From positions 186,001 through 250,000 of the forward strand of contig NC_011673.1 of NCBI RefSeq assembly GCF_000150955.2: a DNA stretch of 64,000 nt. Reading direction: 5' to 3'. A program made the translations under genes and the position numbers. The stretch comes from Phaeodactylum tricornutum CCAP 1055/1 (Eukaryota > Bacillariophyta > Bacillariophyceae > Surirellales > Neidiaceae). Numbering within the stretch: position 1 is the first letter of the stretch; each line of letters starts with the position of its first letter. The notes beneath the pieces are model-generated. The model did not search any database. It was given only the letters and a program-made list of their open reading frames with translations, and was not told the DNA's origin. Of the stretch, positions 54,704 to 64,000 are shown in pieces.

Positions 54704-55473
54704 TTACAGCAAAGCAGCTACAGCGGACGTAAACAGTCCGAACGCAAAAAAGGTGACGATTCCACCCGAACTGGCTTCTGCATCCCCTGCACCTTCATCT
54801 GCGGTCGCTACTGCGTCACCACCTTGGTAAGACAAAACATTGTTGCTGCATTCCTGTTGAACTGCCATATCCTTTAAGCATGGAGGCTCGACTGATTCCG
54901 TTGTCACCAAAGGAAAGCCTGCTTCCGTCCAGATGGCTGTACCCCGTCCATTGTAAAGGCGACCAACAAAACCATTTGCTTGTAATACTTTTATCGCAGC
55001 AGATGCACGGGCTCCCGATTCTGTTACATATAATGTAAAGTCAGCAACTCTATAAGAGCACGAGTGAAACACAGTTATTCGGTAACGCAAAACTTACGGC
55101 AATAAACGGCAATCGCGCAGTACTCGCAGCCGGCGAGCGCACTGGGAACTGCCACTTCATTGGTGGTGCCGAACAATCCAAGCGAATCCGCCAAAGTTGC
55201 CCCCTCGATGTGACCGTTGTTGAACTCTGACTCTGTACGGACATCCAGCAGAACATTGTCTAAATCTCAATAAAATGCAGTGGTTTCCAGTGAGGCTACT
55301 CCGAATGTAACAGGTACAGGCATGGACAGTTTTTTAGCGATCTACATACATTTTCCAGAGTCGATGCCCGACTTCAATTCTTGAGCCGACAGAATGTCGA
55401 CGCCGAGAATCTCCTGTGGTTGAGCGCTAGCGCCCAATAGGAACGAAATAACAAACAAAGCAAGAGTGTTCAT
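54704..55473 (-). CDS. Secretory rhodanese-domain protein with C-terminal anchor
   Basis: Three exons, 55473-55350, 55259-55098 and 55020-54704, join at GTATGT...ATTTAG and GTAAGT...TAACAG, giving 200 residues. The joins restore a rhodanese domain: ILSAQELKSGID, NVLLDVRTESEFNNGHIEGA, and the active-site loop VYCQSGARASAAIKVLQANG, with Cys95 in CxxGxR form. Rhodanese domains carry persulfide sulfur or act as Cys-based binding modules. The N-terminus (MNTLALFVISFLLGASAQPQ) is a signal peptide, and the C-terminus ends in a hydrophobic stretch (IVTFFAFGLFTSAVAALL) after small residues, like a GPI signal or tail anchor. A surface or secretory-pathway rhodanese is unusual. The split active-site loop needs transcript confirmation. 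Confidence 0.83.
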
Positions 55474-55563
55474 GCTTGAAACAAAGTAAGGACGAGGAAG
55501 GCAGTTTCACAGACAGTAATTCTACAAAATATTTACTTTGGCTGTAAGCTTCAACACGGGGAC

Positions 55564-55573
55564 TCACTGTCAG
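55564..55573 (+). promoter_or_regulatory. Recurrent intergenic 10-mer TCACTGTCAG
   Basis: Exact copy, 90 bases upstream of the rhodanese ATG (opposite strand). Confidence 0.45.
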
Positions 55574-55615
55574 AGAGATGACGCCCACTGTTAGTGTGGT
55601 TCATATTATTGGCAT

Positions 55616-55625
55616 TCACAGTCAG
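55616..55625 (+). promoter_or_regulatory. Recurrent intergenic 10-mer TCACAGTCAG
   Basis: Second exact copy, 52 bases further upstream. Confidence 0.4.
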
Positions 55626-56046
55626 AACACAACAAGCGTACACAATGTCCGAAGACGAGGACACTCGATATTAAATAGAAATTTATATATAAGAAATAAT
55701 GACCATTATTTAACGGCTTTTTCAAATCGACATAGCGAAACCGAGACCCTTCATGCAACTTCGAGTGGATTTCCCAACGAACAAAAAGCTATTATGCTGA
55801 TCGTGGCAGATGCTTTTGACAAGAAGATCAGAATCGTAGAAAGGGAAAAAGCTCGAACGGAGCTCACAGTAGCGAGGGCGTTACAGTAACTGTACGAAAA
55901 ATGTTAGATTGTGAAGGCTTTGGATAATGCACCTGTTAAAAATCATCTATCCTCAACTTTTCAACAATGAGCTCGTTTTACTGTTAATGTAAGTTACTGT
56001 CAAGAATTAAGCAATGCTCGAAGAAAGTTGGTGAAAAATTGAGATT

Positions 56047-59000
56047 TCAGATAAGAAGCGATACAGTTCGTGTGAGGCTTTTGGGGGTTGTAAATGATCC
56101 AGCCGGTGTACTGAATAGCGGGTTCGCGACTTCGGCAGAAGGAAGTCTGAATAAAGACGTCTTTGGGATTTGCTTGTTTGAGCTTCCGGTAGCTGCCTTA
56201 GCCTTCTCCTTCTTTTTGGTAGCCCCACTTAAGGCACCCTTGGGAAGGTTTCGTCTCAAGGCCCATCGCACTCGTTGGGTCGGAGATTTTTCGGCGTCTT
56301 CGGGGAGCATTTCTTCTAGAAATGATGGAAACAGCTCCGGAATCTCCCCTCGTCGTCTTTGCTGTTGAAGCGACCTTTGCTTCATGTATAGATTCTGCAT
56401 CCCAATTCGCCCTCCGCCTCCAATCATCCGTAAGAGATCGCCACTGGGACTCTCACTTAGTTTGTCGTATAATTCTAGCAGAGATTTGTCGAGTTCCCCC
56501 GGAGAAAGCTTTAGTCGAAGTTTTGGCGATTCGAGTATCTCATCCAGATCCAAGTCCAACCGCTTGTCAAGTTCTTGCACAAGGCGTTCGCGCAAAGCTT
56601 TGGGGAGAACTGTACGAACCAGGGGAATAGGACAAGTAAGCGAGAAGCAACTCTTATGAAAGGATCTTTTGTGCCAATAGAACGAACCTTTGTTTTGTTG
56701 AATTTCGCTCGACAATCGGGTGCGGAATTGGCGATATCTTAGTCGAGAGTATCGTAGCGTCGAAGCCAGAGCCTTGCGACCCTGGCCGTCCTCGACAATC
56801 GAAGGTACGGGAATCTACGAAGAAACAACGCAAGCTTAGACATTTTTCGTACCTTTCAGAGATGCATATTTACATACCTCGATACCAGCATCATCTGAAG
56901 CGAGAGCATCAGCCATAAGCTCTGATTCTTCAGTTGGTATACATCCAGCGGCTTCGAGTCGTTGCGTTGCTGCTTCCCAGCTTAAAGCATGTGAATACTC
57001 GTCCGCTAGAGGTTCAGGTGAATGCGTTATGGCATAGTATAGATTACCGACGAACTCCTCTTTGGAACTATATGCTAAACAGTTCGGGAACTGGGCAAAA
57101 AAGTCATTTGACGGATGCGAAGGCAAAATTACGAACTTGCCCATAGCCAAAGCCTCAGCCGATGTGGTACAAAGAACTTCTGACGTAGATGGGTTGACGA
57201 ATATCTGTTGAAAAGTCGCGCTTAAGTTAGGTGAAGCCAAACAAGAAATCTGGCAGCAACGAAGCTTGCACTCACCTTATGAGTGCTTCCAAGCTCAACA
57301 TGGTCAACGGGGCCATGAAAGGGCATGTCGAGCTCGAGTGATTTTGCCTTTGCTGTAGCTGCGCCTTGGTCCGGCCCGGACCCGTACATATCAACCTTAA
57401 CATTCAGGTCGGCACTCTCTTCTGCATACTTCAAAAGCTCCATTAGCGACCCTAATCCTTTTGACCAGAGCATCTTTCCAATGAAATAAACAGTTGGAGG
57501 CGAGTCCGATGCAAAAATGGGATCTTTAACATGATCAGCTGCTAATACTTTATCACGCAGCTTTGCGGCGACTTCGAGAAAATCTTCTCGCACTCCATGC
57601 ACATTCTCGACCAATTCCTTTTCGGGCGCAACTACGTCCAGTGTTCCTGAAAGTTTAATGACGCGATGACAGTGTGCACGACACATCCACGAGCACAAAA
57701 GTCGCATGGCGGGTGCCTATTGTTTTCGAGATGCAGAAAAATAAATGAGAATGCGCAAATATGACTACGGACTGGGCAAAGGGCGTGACCACAACGCACC
57801 CTGATGAATGCAGCTGGCTGATCAAGAGCGTATTGGAAGTAGTTTGTATGTAGGATTCCAACGACGTGCTTGAATTTTTTAGTCCAACTTTCACCTGGTG
57901 CACGATACCTATCAAAAGCCAATCAATGCATGGTGAGGTCGGCATAGCAATCGACGAGAGAGAAATCTACAGCAAACCATACCAGTTCAGATGCTCTGGT
58001 TCTTCTAATATACAAATATCCACTTCGTCTGCCGGGATTAATGCCGTGATATCGCCCATACTATAAATCGAATTCTCAACCGAATTCTGCCAGGCAGTGT
58101 ACCATCTTATGTTTAGCTCTTCGCTGGCTTCAGGCATGTTGGCCGATTCACGGAGCCATGCTCGAATATATACTTCCTGCTCCACAGGAGATTCAAAAGT
58201 ATTTTCTTTTCCATATACGTTTTCCTGATCTAATTTGCGTTCTAGCCAGGGTAACATGAGAGTAACGCTACCCCCGGCAGCCTTTCGTCCCCGTGTCAAG
58301 TACGCCGCTCGCAGTAGTGGGTTGACAGCTGTCCCGGTCCGCCACGGCATGGAAGCAGTTGTTACGATTTCAATGCGCTTAGATTTGTCAGAAATGTCTG
58401 TGTGAGGTAAGACAGCTTCCCCCGGTTTTGCTGGGGCTGGAATTGGCAGTGGTTTGGGTTTGGTTTTCGTAATTGCTACCGGGACAGGTATATCCACGGA
58501 CAAAATTTTTCCTTTGTCGGAGGAAACTGATCGTTGGGGATGGCCATTGACTTCCCGAATAGTAGCATTTGCTGATGACTTTTTTTCATCTGGACGCCCG
58601 AAGTTGGACATGGAATATTCCACACCAGTCTCTTCATTGACCTTTTCCAGGTATTCTTGAACATCGTCCGCCCAATCCTGTAGCATACGATCCCAAGACG
58701 CAAAACCTTCAAATCTCTGTGTTTTGCCTTTTTGTTTCGCAACTTCTGATCCGGTAGTTGTCGCATTTCTGTCGCCTGCATCATTCGCTTGCTGTCGTGC
58801 GCTACTGGATGATGAAGCCGAAGTAGTTTCCATCATAGCATCGTCCAACAAGAGCTTCCACTGTGACAAGAACTTGCTACTCGGGCTACTCTCATCCATC
58901 GGAAATGGCGATGACACGTTCCGGATTTCCTCAAAAGTCTTTTTCCAGTACTGTTTGCGGAGATTTTCCATTTCGGGATCGTTGAAGTTTTTGCGCGAAA

Positions 59001-59172
59001 TGTTGATGGACTCGGCCAACGAAATGACTTTGCGTGGCGCTTTTTCACCAGATGGCGTCGGGTCGTTCGGCGGCTGCGAACTTTGAGCTCTCCAGAGTAC
59101 CAGGAACAGTGGAAAAACATATTGAGGGAGGAATCGCTTAGGCGAATGGCGAGCAACGCTTCCAGAGACCAT
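56047..59172 (-). CDS. DGD1: Digalactosyldiacylglycerol synthase (DGD1-type, GT4 family)
   Basis: Six exons: 59172-57983, 57908-57800, 57716-57276, 57204-56878, 56814-56688 and 56609-56047, giving 918 residues. The joins restore the DGD1 order: VTLMLPWLERKL, SPVEQEVYIRAWL, ILEEPEHLNWYRAPGESW, HVVGILHTNYFQYAL, NVHGVREDFLEVA, YFIGKMLWSKGLGSLMEL, IFVNPSTSEVLCTTSAEALA and HPSNDFFAQFPNC. The enzyme adds a second galactose from UDP-galactose to MGDG, forming the plastid lipid DGDG. The N-terminal hydrophobic stretch (YVFPLFLVLWRAQS) suggests entry into the secretory or plastid-outer-membrane route, without the Phe motif. After the transferase domain comes an unusual extension of about 240 residues (PKALRERLVQELDKRLDLDL and on) of unknown role. 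The last intron (78 bases) is in frame and stop-free. Confidence 0.88.
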
Positions 59173-59982
59173 AATGAGACTCTCCTGCCTAAACGATATC
59201 CCGGTGACACCAAGCTAGCGATGCGATCGTGGATTTAATTTGTTACGTAAGTCCTCAAAACCACAAGACCCGCCGAGAATATTCTATCTGCCACAGGGTG
59301 GCGGATCAATATTTGAGAATACCCTTGATTGCTCTTGGAAACTCTCTCGGTTGGCCAGGAAAATGGAAGATTGGGGTCGTGATCTCTCTTTTTCGTCTTT
59401 CGTTTTTGCGGGGCCTTTGTTTTTCTCGATGGGTGTCGTCGTCGGTGTTTGCTCGTACGTCCATCGTGAATGTCGCGACCGAACGCGCACGTCATTGACA
59501 CAAAGTGTAGACAGACAGACAGACAGAAAGCACCATTTGTCTCATTTATTGTCGTCAACAGCTATTTGTCATGCAGAAGTCGACGAAACCGTCGCGACAA
59601 CGCATACCTGAACTTCCTTGTGTCAAGATACACAATATCTTTGTGGATTATGAAAACTCAAATGTTTTAATTTTAAGTATTGTAAGTGACTTTAACTACG
59701 ACCAGTCATTCCAACGTTGATTCGGATTGCATGACGTATAAGCTTCCCGAGGATTGGCCAGAAGTGCAAGCGTTTTTAGCACCAAAACGCGAACCCGGTC
59801 CACACAAGGTTTCATCATATCTCCGAGTAAACCAAAGGCGAACCCAACCACATACCCCCAACAACCAACCGTGAAGCAAAAAGTCTCATACTTCTTACAA
59901 CGCCTGATCCAATTGTCGCTTCAAGCCCATCCGTGAATAGAAACAAATATAAATTGCATCCTTTGCTTTCCATCAACTCCCC
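59173..59982. other. Divergent promoter region, DGD1 and transporter
   Basis: About 800 bases with short open frames but no recognised gene. An ACAG-type tetranucleotide run lies at 59509-59527. No copy of the recurrent 10-mer was seen. Confidence 0.5.
59509..59527 (+). repeat. ACAG tetranucleotide microsatellite
   Basis: Nearly five tandem units (AGACAGACAGAC...). Confidence 0.9.
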
Positions 59983-62900
59983 ATGACTGGCGATGACACC
60001 ACAACGACTCCTCCGGTTGTCCCACGCGAAGCCGTGCGACCCGTATCATCCACAGAGAACGCGGGGAACTATCGTCCGCGCTCCCGGCAAAACAGTCGCA
60101 CACGTCAAAACAGCCGGGATGAAATGATCACGTTCAATCCAACAACGGCCGCTAGTATGAACAATCGCCGGGTGCTCTTTTCGGAAGCCGCACGTCGTGA
60201 TGGAGGCGACAATAATGTTGCCGCTCCGGAAATGATGGGACCAATTTTGCGACGCAAAAAGGTCGTGTCCATGCCGCTTGGTGCGGGAGGTAGGTCAACC
60301 TGACTTCGAGGAGAGAACGGTAAAAACCAAATGCTTTTTGGTTGTCTAACGGCACACCATGGCCTTCTGCATTGCAATTCACAGGAGATTTCTTTGTGAG
60401 CAACGATGTCGGAGGTCCACATCGACAAATGCTGGCTCAGTACAAAGGCGTACACGGGGACAAGACTACTTTCAAGGGTCGTACGAAGCAAAAGAGCGTC
60501 GGCGCCGCTTTTGTAACACCTGCGGATCCGGACCCAACTACTGTTACTTTGCCACAAGCTCGTATCCGCCAAGACAGCGGTACTCGTCGGGATTTGAGCC
60601 ACGTGATTAAAGGTGTTCTCCGACGGAAACAAGTCAGTTTGGACTTGCTTGGTCCCAATGACTTTTTTGCACTACCGACGGATGAACCAGAAGAAATGGT
60701 GTTATTGCCAATAATGCCCGAAGACGACACAGCACAACTGGACGACGAGCAAGGTAGTATGACGACGGAGAAGCGTCTATTTCGTCCTTTGCGGTTTGCC
60801 CCTCGTATTGGTGTGCGCGGTAATCGTGGTGGCGGATACGGAGTTGGACACGCCGTAGAAGCGGCTCCAGAAACAATTCCTGAAGAAGCAGTCGACGAAG
60901 AGATGGTAGATGCTTTTCACCGATACTCCAAAACAAACCAGGACTTGAGGCTACAAGTTATTTCACTCAAAAACAAACTTGCCACCAAAAGCGATTGCTC
61001 GGCGCTTATGGAAGAGGCCGACAGTATTTTGCGAACGCATTCAGAGCTCAACCCGGATGAACAGCTCCTCAAAAGGAAGATCATGAAGGTTCAGGGGTCA
61101 ATTGATGAAGAGCATGAATGCAGCGAAGGCATTGACAACAACATTAAAGACCTTGACAATTTGGGAATTATTCGGGCTACTCGTCGCGATTACATCAAAA
61201 CCGGCATTTTGTTTATGATTATGGTTGCCTTGACCATCACAGTCTCAACCTGGGAGACTCACTTGGACGAAGAGAGCTTCATTTTCCGGCACGTCGGTTT
61301 AGCCTGCGTCACGGAATGCCGTGGAAACTTGCTTACACGTGATTTCTTTCACGGCCACAACCAATTCAACGACGGAGATGTCATTGAGTTAATCATGCAC
61401 ATGGATCCAAATTCACTTGCCGAAACAATGGGAGCGTTGGCATTAGTACAGATTGTGGGAACGGAAACTAATGAAACAAAAGCAATGACGACTTTCGGAC
61501 CGACCGCGGAAAACGACCGTGAAACCTATGATCATCGTCTGGTGGTAAATTTTGACCGCCCGCATGAGCCGCATATTATTGTTGTGAACAGTACCAAGCC
61601 CAATTTTGAGTTGTCGTTTACTTTGACGGCGCGCCTACTGGCTCCGTTGGCTGACAACAGTGTTGCAATTGCAGCAGTGATTATGGTGGTTGTGTACCTT
61701 TTTATTCTGCTGGAAGTGATCCACCGTACGCTAGTCGCTATTTTTGGCTCTATGGTGGCCCTGATGTTTCTCTTTGTGATGCAAAATGGCGAAACGGAAA
61801 GCATTCGTCAAATTATGTTGAACTTAGAATGGTCTACGCTGGGTCTTTTGTTTGGAATGATGCTCATTGTTGGTGAGCTTTCTCATACAGGAGTGTTTGA
61901 GTGGTGTGCTGTCCGTTTGCTCATGGCAAGCAACGGATCATTTACTCGCTTGATTGTGTTGCTTTGTGCTCTAACCGCAGTAGCCAGTGCCTTTTTGGAT
62001 AATGTGACCACTATGCTTCTGGTTGCACCAGTGACGATTGACATGTGCAATATTTTGGGTGTTGATCCTCGACCATATTTGATTGGGGAGGTGCTGCTTA
62101 GCAATATAGGCGGAACAGCAACATTAATTGGTACGTTACGTGATCAAACAGAATAGATGCAATGTTTCATTCTACTTACCCCCGGGCACCTTTTGTGTAC
62201 AGGTGACCCTCCAAACATTATCATTGGAAGTTCGTTTGACGAAATTGGCTTTGTTGATTTTATCGTGAATGTACTTCCTTGCATTTTTCTTCTTTGCATC
62301 CCAGTCTCTCTTGGGCTGGTGGTTTGGGTTTACCGGTACTATCTCACTACAAGCACCATGAAAGTCCTAGATACAGCGAAACTCAAGACTGCTTATCCAA
62401 TCTATGATGAGCCTCGCCTTATGATTGCTGGCACCGTTACTGCTTTTGTAATCATAATGTTTTTCCTGCATCCGGTACATCACAAAGACACTGCGTGGAT
62501 TGCCCTCCTTGGAGCGTTTATTACTATTGCATTCACCAATCCACACGACGTGCAAGATGCGGTATGTCCAGGGTACTTAACGGAGTTTTTTGGGATGGAT
62601 TTCTCACAGCATTCCCCATCTCCTTTCTTTTAGCTCCGAAACCATGTTGAGTGGGACACCCTTCTATTTTTTGCGGGATTGTTTGTTTTAGTCGAGGCAT
62701 GTGCAGCAATGGGCTTACTCGAGGAAATTGGAAACTTGCTTGGTGACTACATTCAGGCACAGGAAGAGAGCAAACAGCTTACGCTGGCAATAACATTACT
62801 TATGTGGGTCAGTGCGATAACGTCGGCATTTCTCGATAACATTCCTTACACGGCGACGTTGATACCAGTGATTCAGATCCTTGCTGATAGTCTACCTGAT

Positions 62901-63125
62901 ACGTTGCCAATCGAAATATTAGCGTGGGCTCTTTCCTTTGGTGCCTGTCTAGGAGGCAATGGTACTCTCTTAGGAGCAAGCGCCAACATTGTGACGGCAG
63001 GAATTTCAACAAACAAAGGATTTGAGATCTCTTTTTTAAACTTCCTTTATCCTGGTATGCTTTTCATGATTGTAACAGTGGCAATATCAAACCTGTATAT
63101 GTTGGTGCGATACTCATGGATCTAA
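59983..63125 (+). CDS. P-protein (OCA2)/ArsB-like ion transporter
   Basis: Four exons, 59983-60289, 60385-62130, 62203-62561 and 62634-63125, join at GTAGGT, GTACGT and GTATGT donors, giving 967 residues. The first 400 residues are soluble, basic and Ser/Arg rich (RPRSRQNSRTRQNSRDE), then acidic and helical. About twelve membrane segments follow. The two family half-repeat signatures are AFLDNVTTMLLVAPVTI with GTATLIGDPPNIIIG, and AFLDNIPYTATLIPVIQ with GGNGTLLGASANIVTAGI. These define the P-protein branch of the ArsB/NhaD ion-transporter superfamily, which includes human OCA2. Between the first membrane helix and the core lies a lumenal domain of about 170 residues, as in OCA2. Ion and membrane are unknown. 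Confidence 0.9.
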
Positions 63126-63599
63126 GAGAAGGATGGTAAGCCGACAACAATCCTCGTCTCTAAATACAACTAATTTAAAGACGCATAACGCGCTGTCAGT
63201 ACATTGTCAAAAGTAAACAAGTTTGGCATGGCTTTGACTGTGAAACCAGCCCAACATAAAGAAACCGAAAAAGAAGAGGTGCTATGATACGATAGTTGGC
63301 CATTGCTGTTGATGGGACTGTGCTTTCAAGTCTAGAATTTTTCACGAGCCCTGACCCCTACTTTGAAGTTCACTTCTAGCTGTCAGACTAGCTAGATACG
63401 TCACTCCGACGATGACTGCCGCTGTCTAGGTAGTAAGTAGGCTGTCGATGACCAAGGACCACGCCGAACCCAACCCATGCTATCGACAGATTGAAATCTT
63501 CCACTATAGGCTTTCGAGTATTGCCAACAAAGTTTCCGCTGGCGACAAAACCGGAGGAGAGTACGTTGCTCGAAAATATTGGCCATTTTAGAAGGAAGA
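63126..63599. other. Intergenic, transporter to guanylate kinase
   Basis: Contains a reverse 10-mer at 63234-63243 and CTAGCTAG at 63388-63395. A 5' exon of the guanylate kinase gene could lie here (TTTTAG at 63586-63591 resembles an acceptor), but none is evident. Confidence 0.45.
63234..63243 (-). promoter_or_regulatory. Recurrent intergenic 10-mer TCACAGTCAA
   Basis: Exact copy on the minus strand, upstream of the guanylate kinase gene. Confidence 0.4.
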
Positions 63600-64000
63600 A
63601 TGACAGATCCATTGCGCCCTGTAGTCTTTTGCGGCCCATCCGGTGTTGGAAAGGGAACCTTGATCGAGATGCTCATGAGGCGATTCCCCGACGGCCAATT
63701 CGGTTTCAGCGTTTCACACACAACCAGGGAACCGCGTGAAGGAGAAACTAATGGGGTTCAATATAACTTTACGACAAAGGAGGCCATAAAGAATGAAATT
63801 GCGGAAGGGAACTTTATTGAGTACGCCGAAGTGCATGGAAAATACTATGGAACGAGGTAAGTACGAAATGTAGCATGATTTTCTTCTTCTGGCTGCGTAT
63901 CATAGTGAGAGTTGTGATTTGCTGTTAACTCCGCTTTCTTCGGATTCTTAGTGTGGCGGCTGTGGAATCTGTCCGAAAGCAAGGGAAAATATGCATCCTG
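63600..64000 (+). CDS. GUK1: Guanylate kinase, 5' part (runs off the window)
   Basis: Exon 63600-63856 and the start of the next exon (63952 on) join at GTAAGT...TTCTTAG in phase 2, restoring YYGTSVAAVESVRKQGKICI. The P-loop GPSGVGKG, the GMP-binding SHTTREPREGETNG and the YAEVHGKYYGTS segment identify guanylate kinase, which phosphorylates GMP to GDP in purine nucleotide supply. The ATG at 63600 (MTDPLRPVVFCGPSGVGKG) gives a cytosolic-type start. An upstream exon adding an organelle presequence cannot be excluded. The 3' part lies outside the window. Confidence 0.93.

Larger units (their letters stand above)
55474..56046. other. Intergenic, rhodanese to DGDG synthase
   Basis: Two exact copies of the recurrent 10-mer lie here. 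A 103-codon plus-strand frame at 55578-55889 has no recognisable content. No gene is claimed. Confidence 0.5.

Noticed and set aside
55578-55889. 103-codon plus-strand frame
   Set aside because: No recognisable content, and it overlaps upstream DNA with two copies of the 10-mer.

Overview
The window looks like nuclear DNA of a diatom, most likely a pennate diatom close to Phaeodactylum tricornutum. Four signs support this. Genes are dense on both strands. Introns are short (about 74-170 nt), with donors GTACGT, GTAAGT, GTGAGT or GTATGT. The products are eukaryotic (RPN2, COG4, CBP80, Rab1, spliceosomal factors). Several proteins carry the diatom-type two-part plastid presequence: a signal peptide followed by a Phe at the cleavage site. 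The species name is inference; the lineage call is firm. I assembled exon structures by joining frames at GT-AG sites that restore the known family sequence.

Layout. 0-5.4 kb: a PhoX/DUF839 protein, an OsmC-like protein, a CAX-type Ca2+/H+ antiporter and a small coiled-coil protein. 5.5-14.2 kb: four consecutive plastid-targeted genes. These are a DUF3593-DUF2499-DUF1279 fusion, a TauD/TfdA-type dioxygenase, a CYP97 carotenoid-hydroxylase-type P450 and a lumenal pentapeptide-repeat protein. 14.7-20.3 kb: ISY1 and CBP80, facing each other, with an old direct duplication of their junction around a 1.2 kb insert. 21-27.5 kb: a flavin monooxygenase-like protein, a gamma-glutamyltransferase-family enzyme and COG4. 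28-37.5 kb: two unassigned membrane proteins, Rab1, RPN2 and a CRT-like transporter. 37.7-50.6 kb: a SAPS-family phosphatase regulator, ISCA1, RED, an inositol polyphosphate kinase, dihydrolipoamide dehydrogenase, CWF18 and a basic nuclear protein. 51-64 kb: a Q-rich coiled-coil protein, a rhodanese-domain protein, DGDG synthase, a P-protein/ArsB-like transporter and the 5' part of guanylate kinase.

Functional themes are plastid membranes and pigments (CYP97, DGDG synthase, lumenal pentapeptide protein, DUF fusion), pre-mRNA processing (ISY1, CBP80, RED, CWF18) and housekeeping traffic and proteolysis (Rab1, COG4, RPN2). No pathway-like cluster is evident beyond the run of plastid genes. No tRNA, rRNA, CRISPR array or intact mobile element was seen.

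The most unusual non-genic signals are a 10-mer, TCAC[AT]GTCA[AG], found 13 times in intergenic DNA and once in coding DNA, and the duplicated ISY1/CBP80 junction. Start codons of several genes (DUF839, OsmC, CAX, both unassigned membrane proteins, the CRT-like protein) are uncertain and are flagged in their entries.
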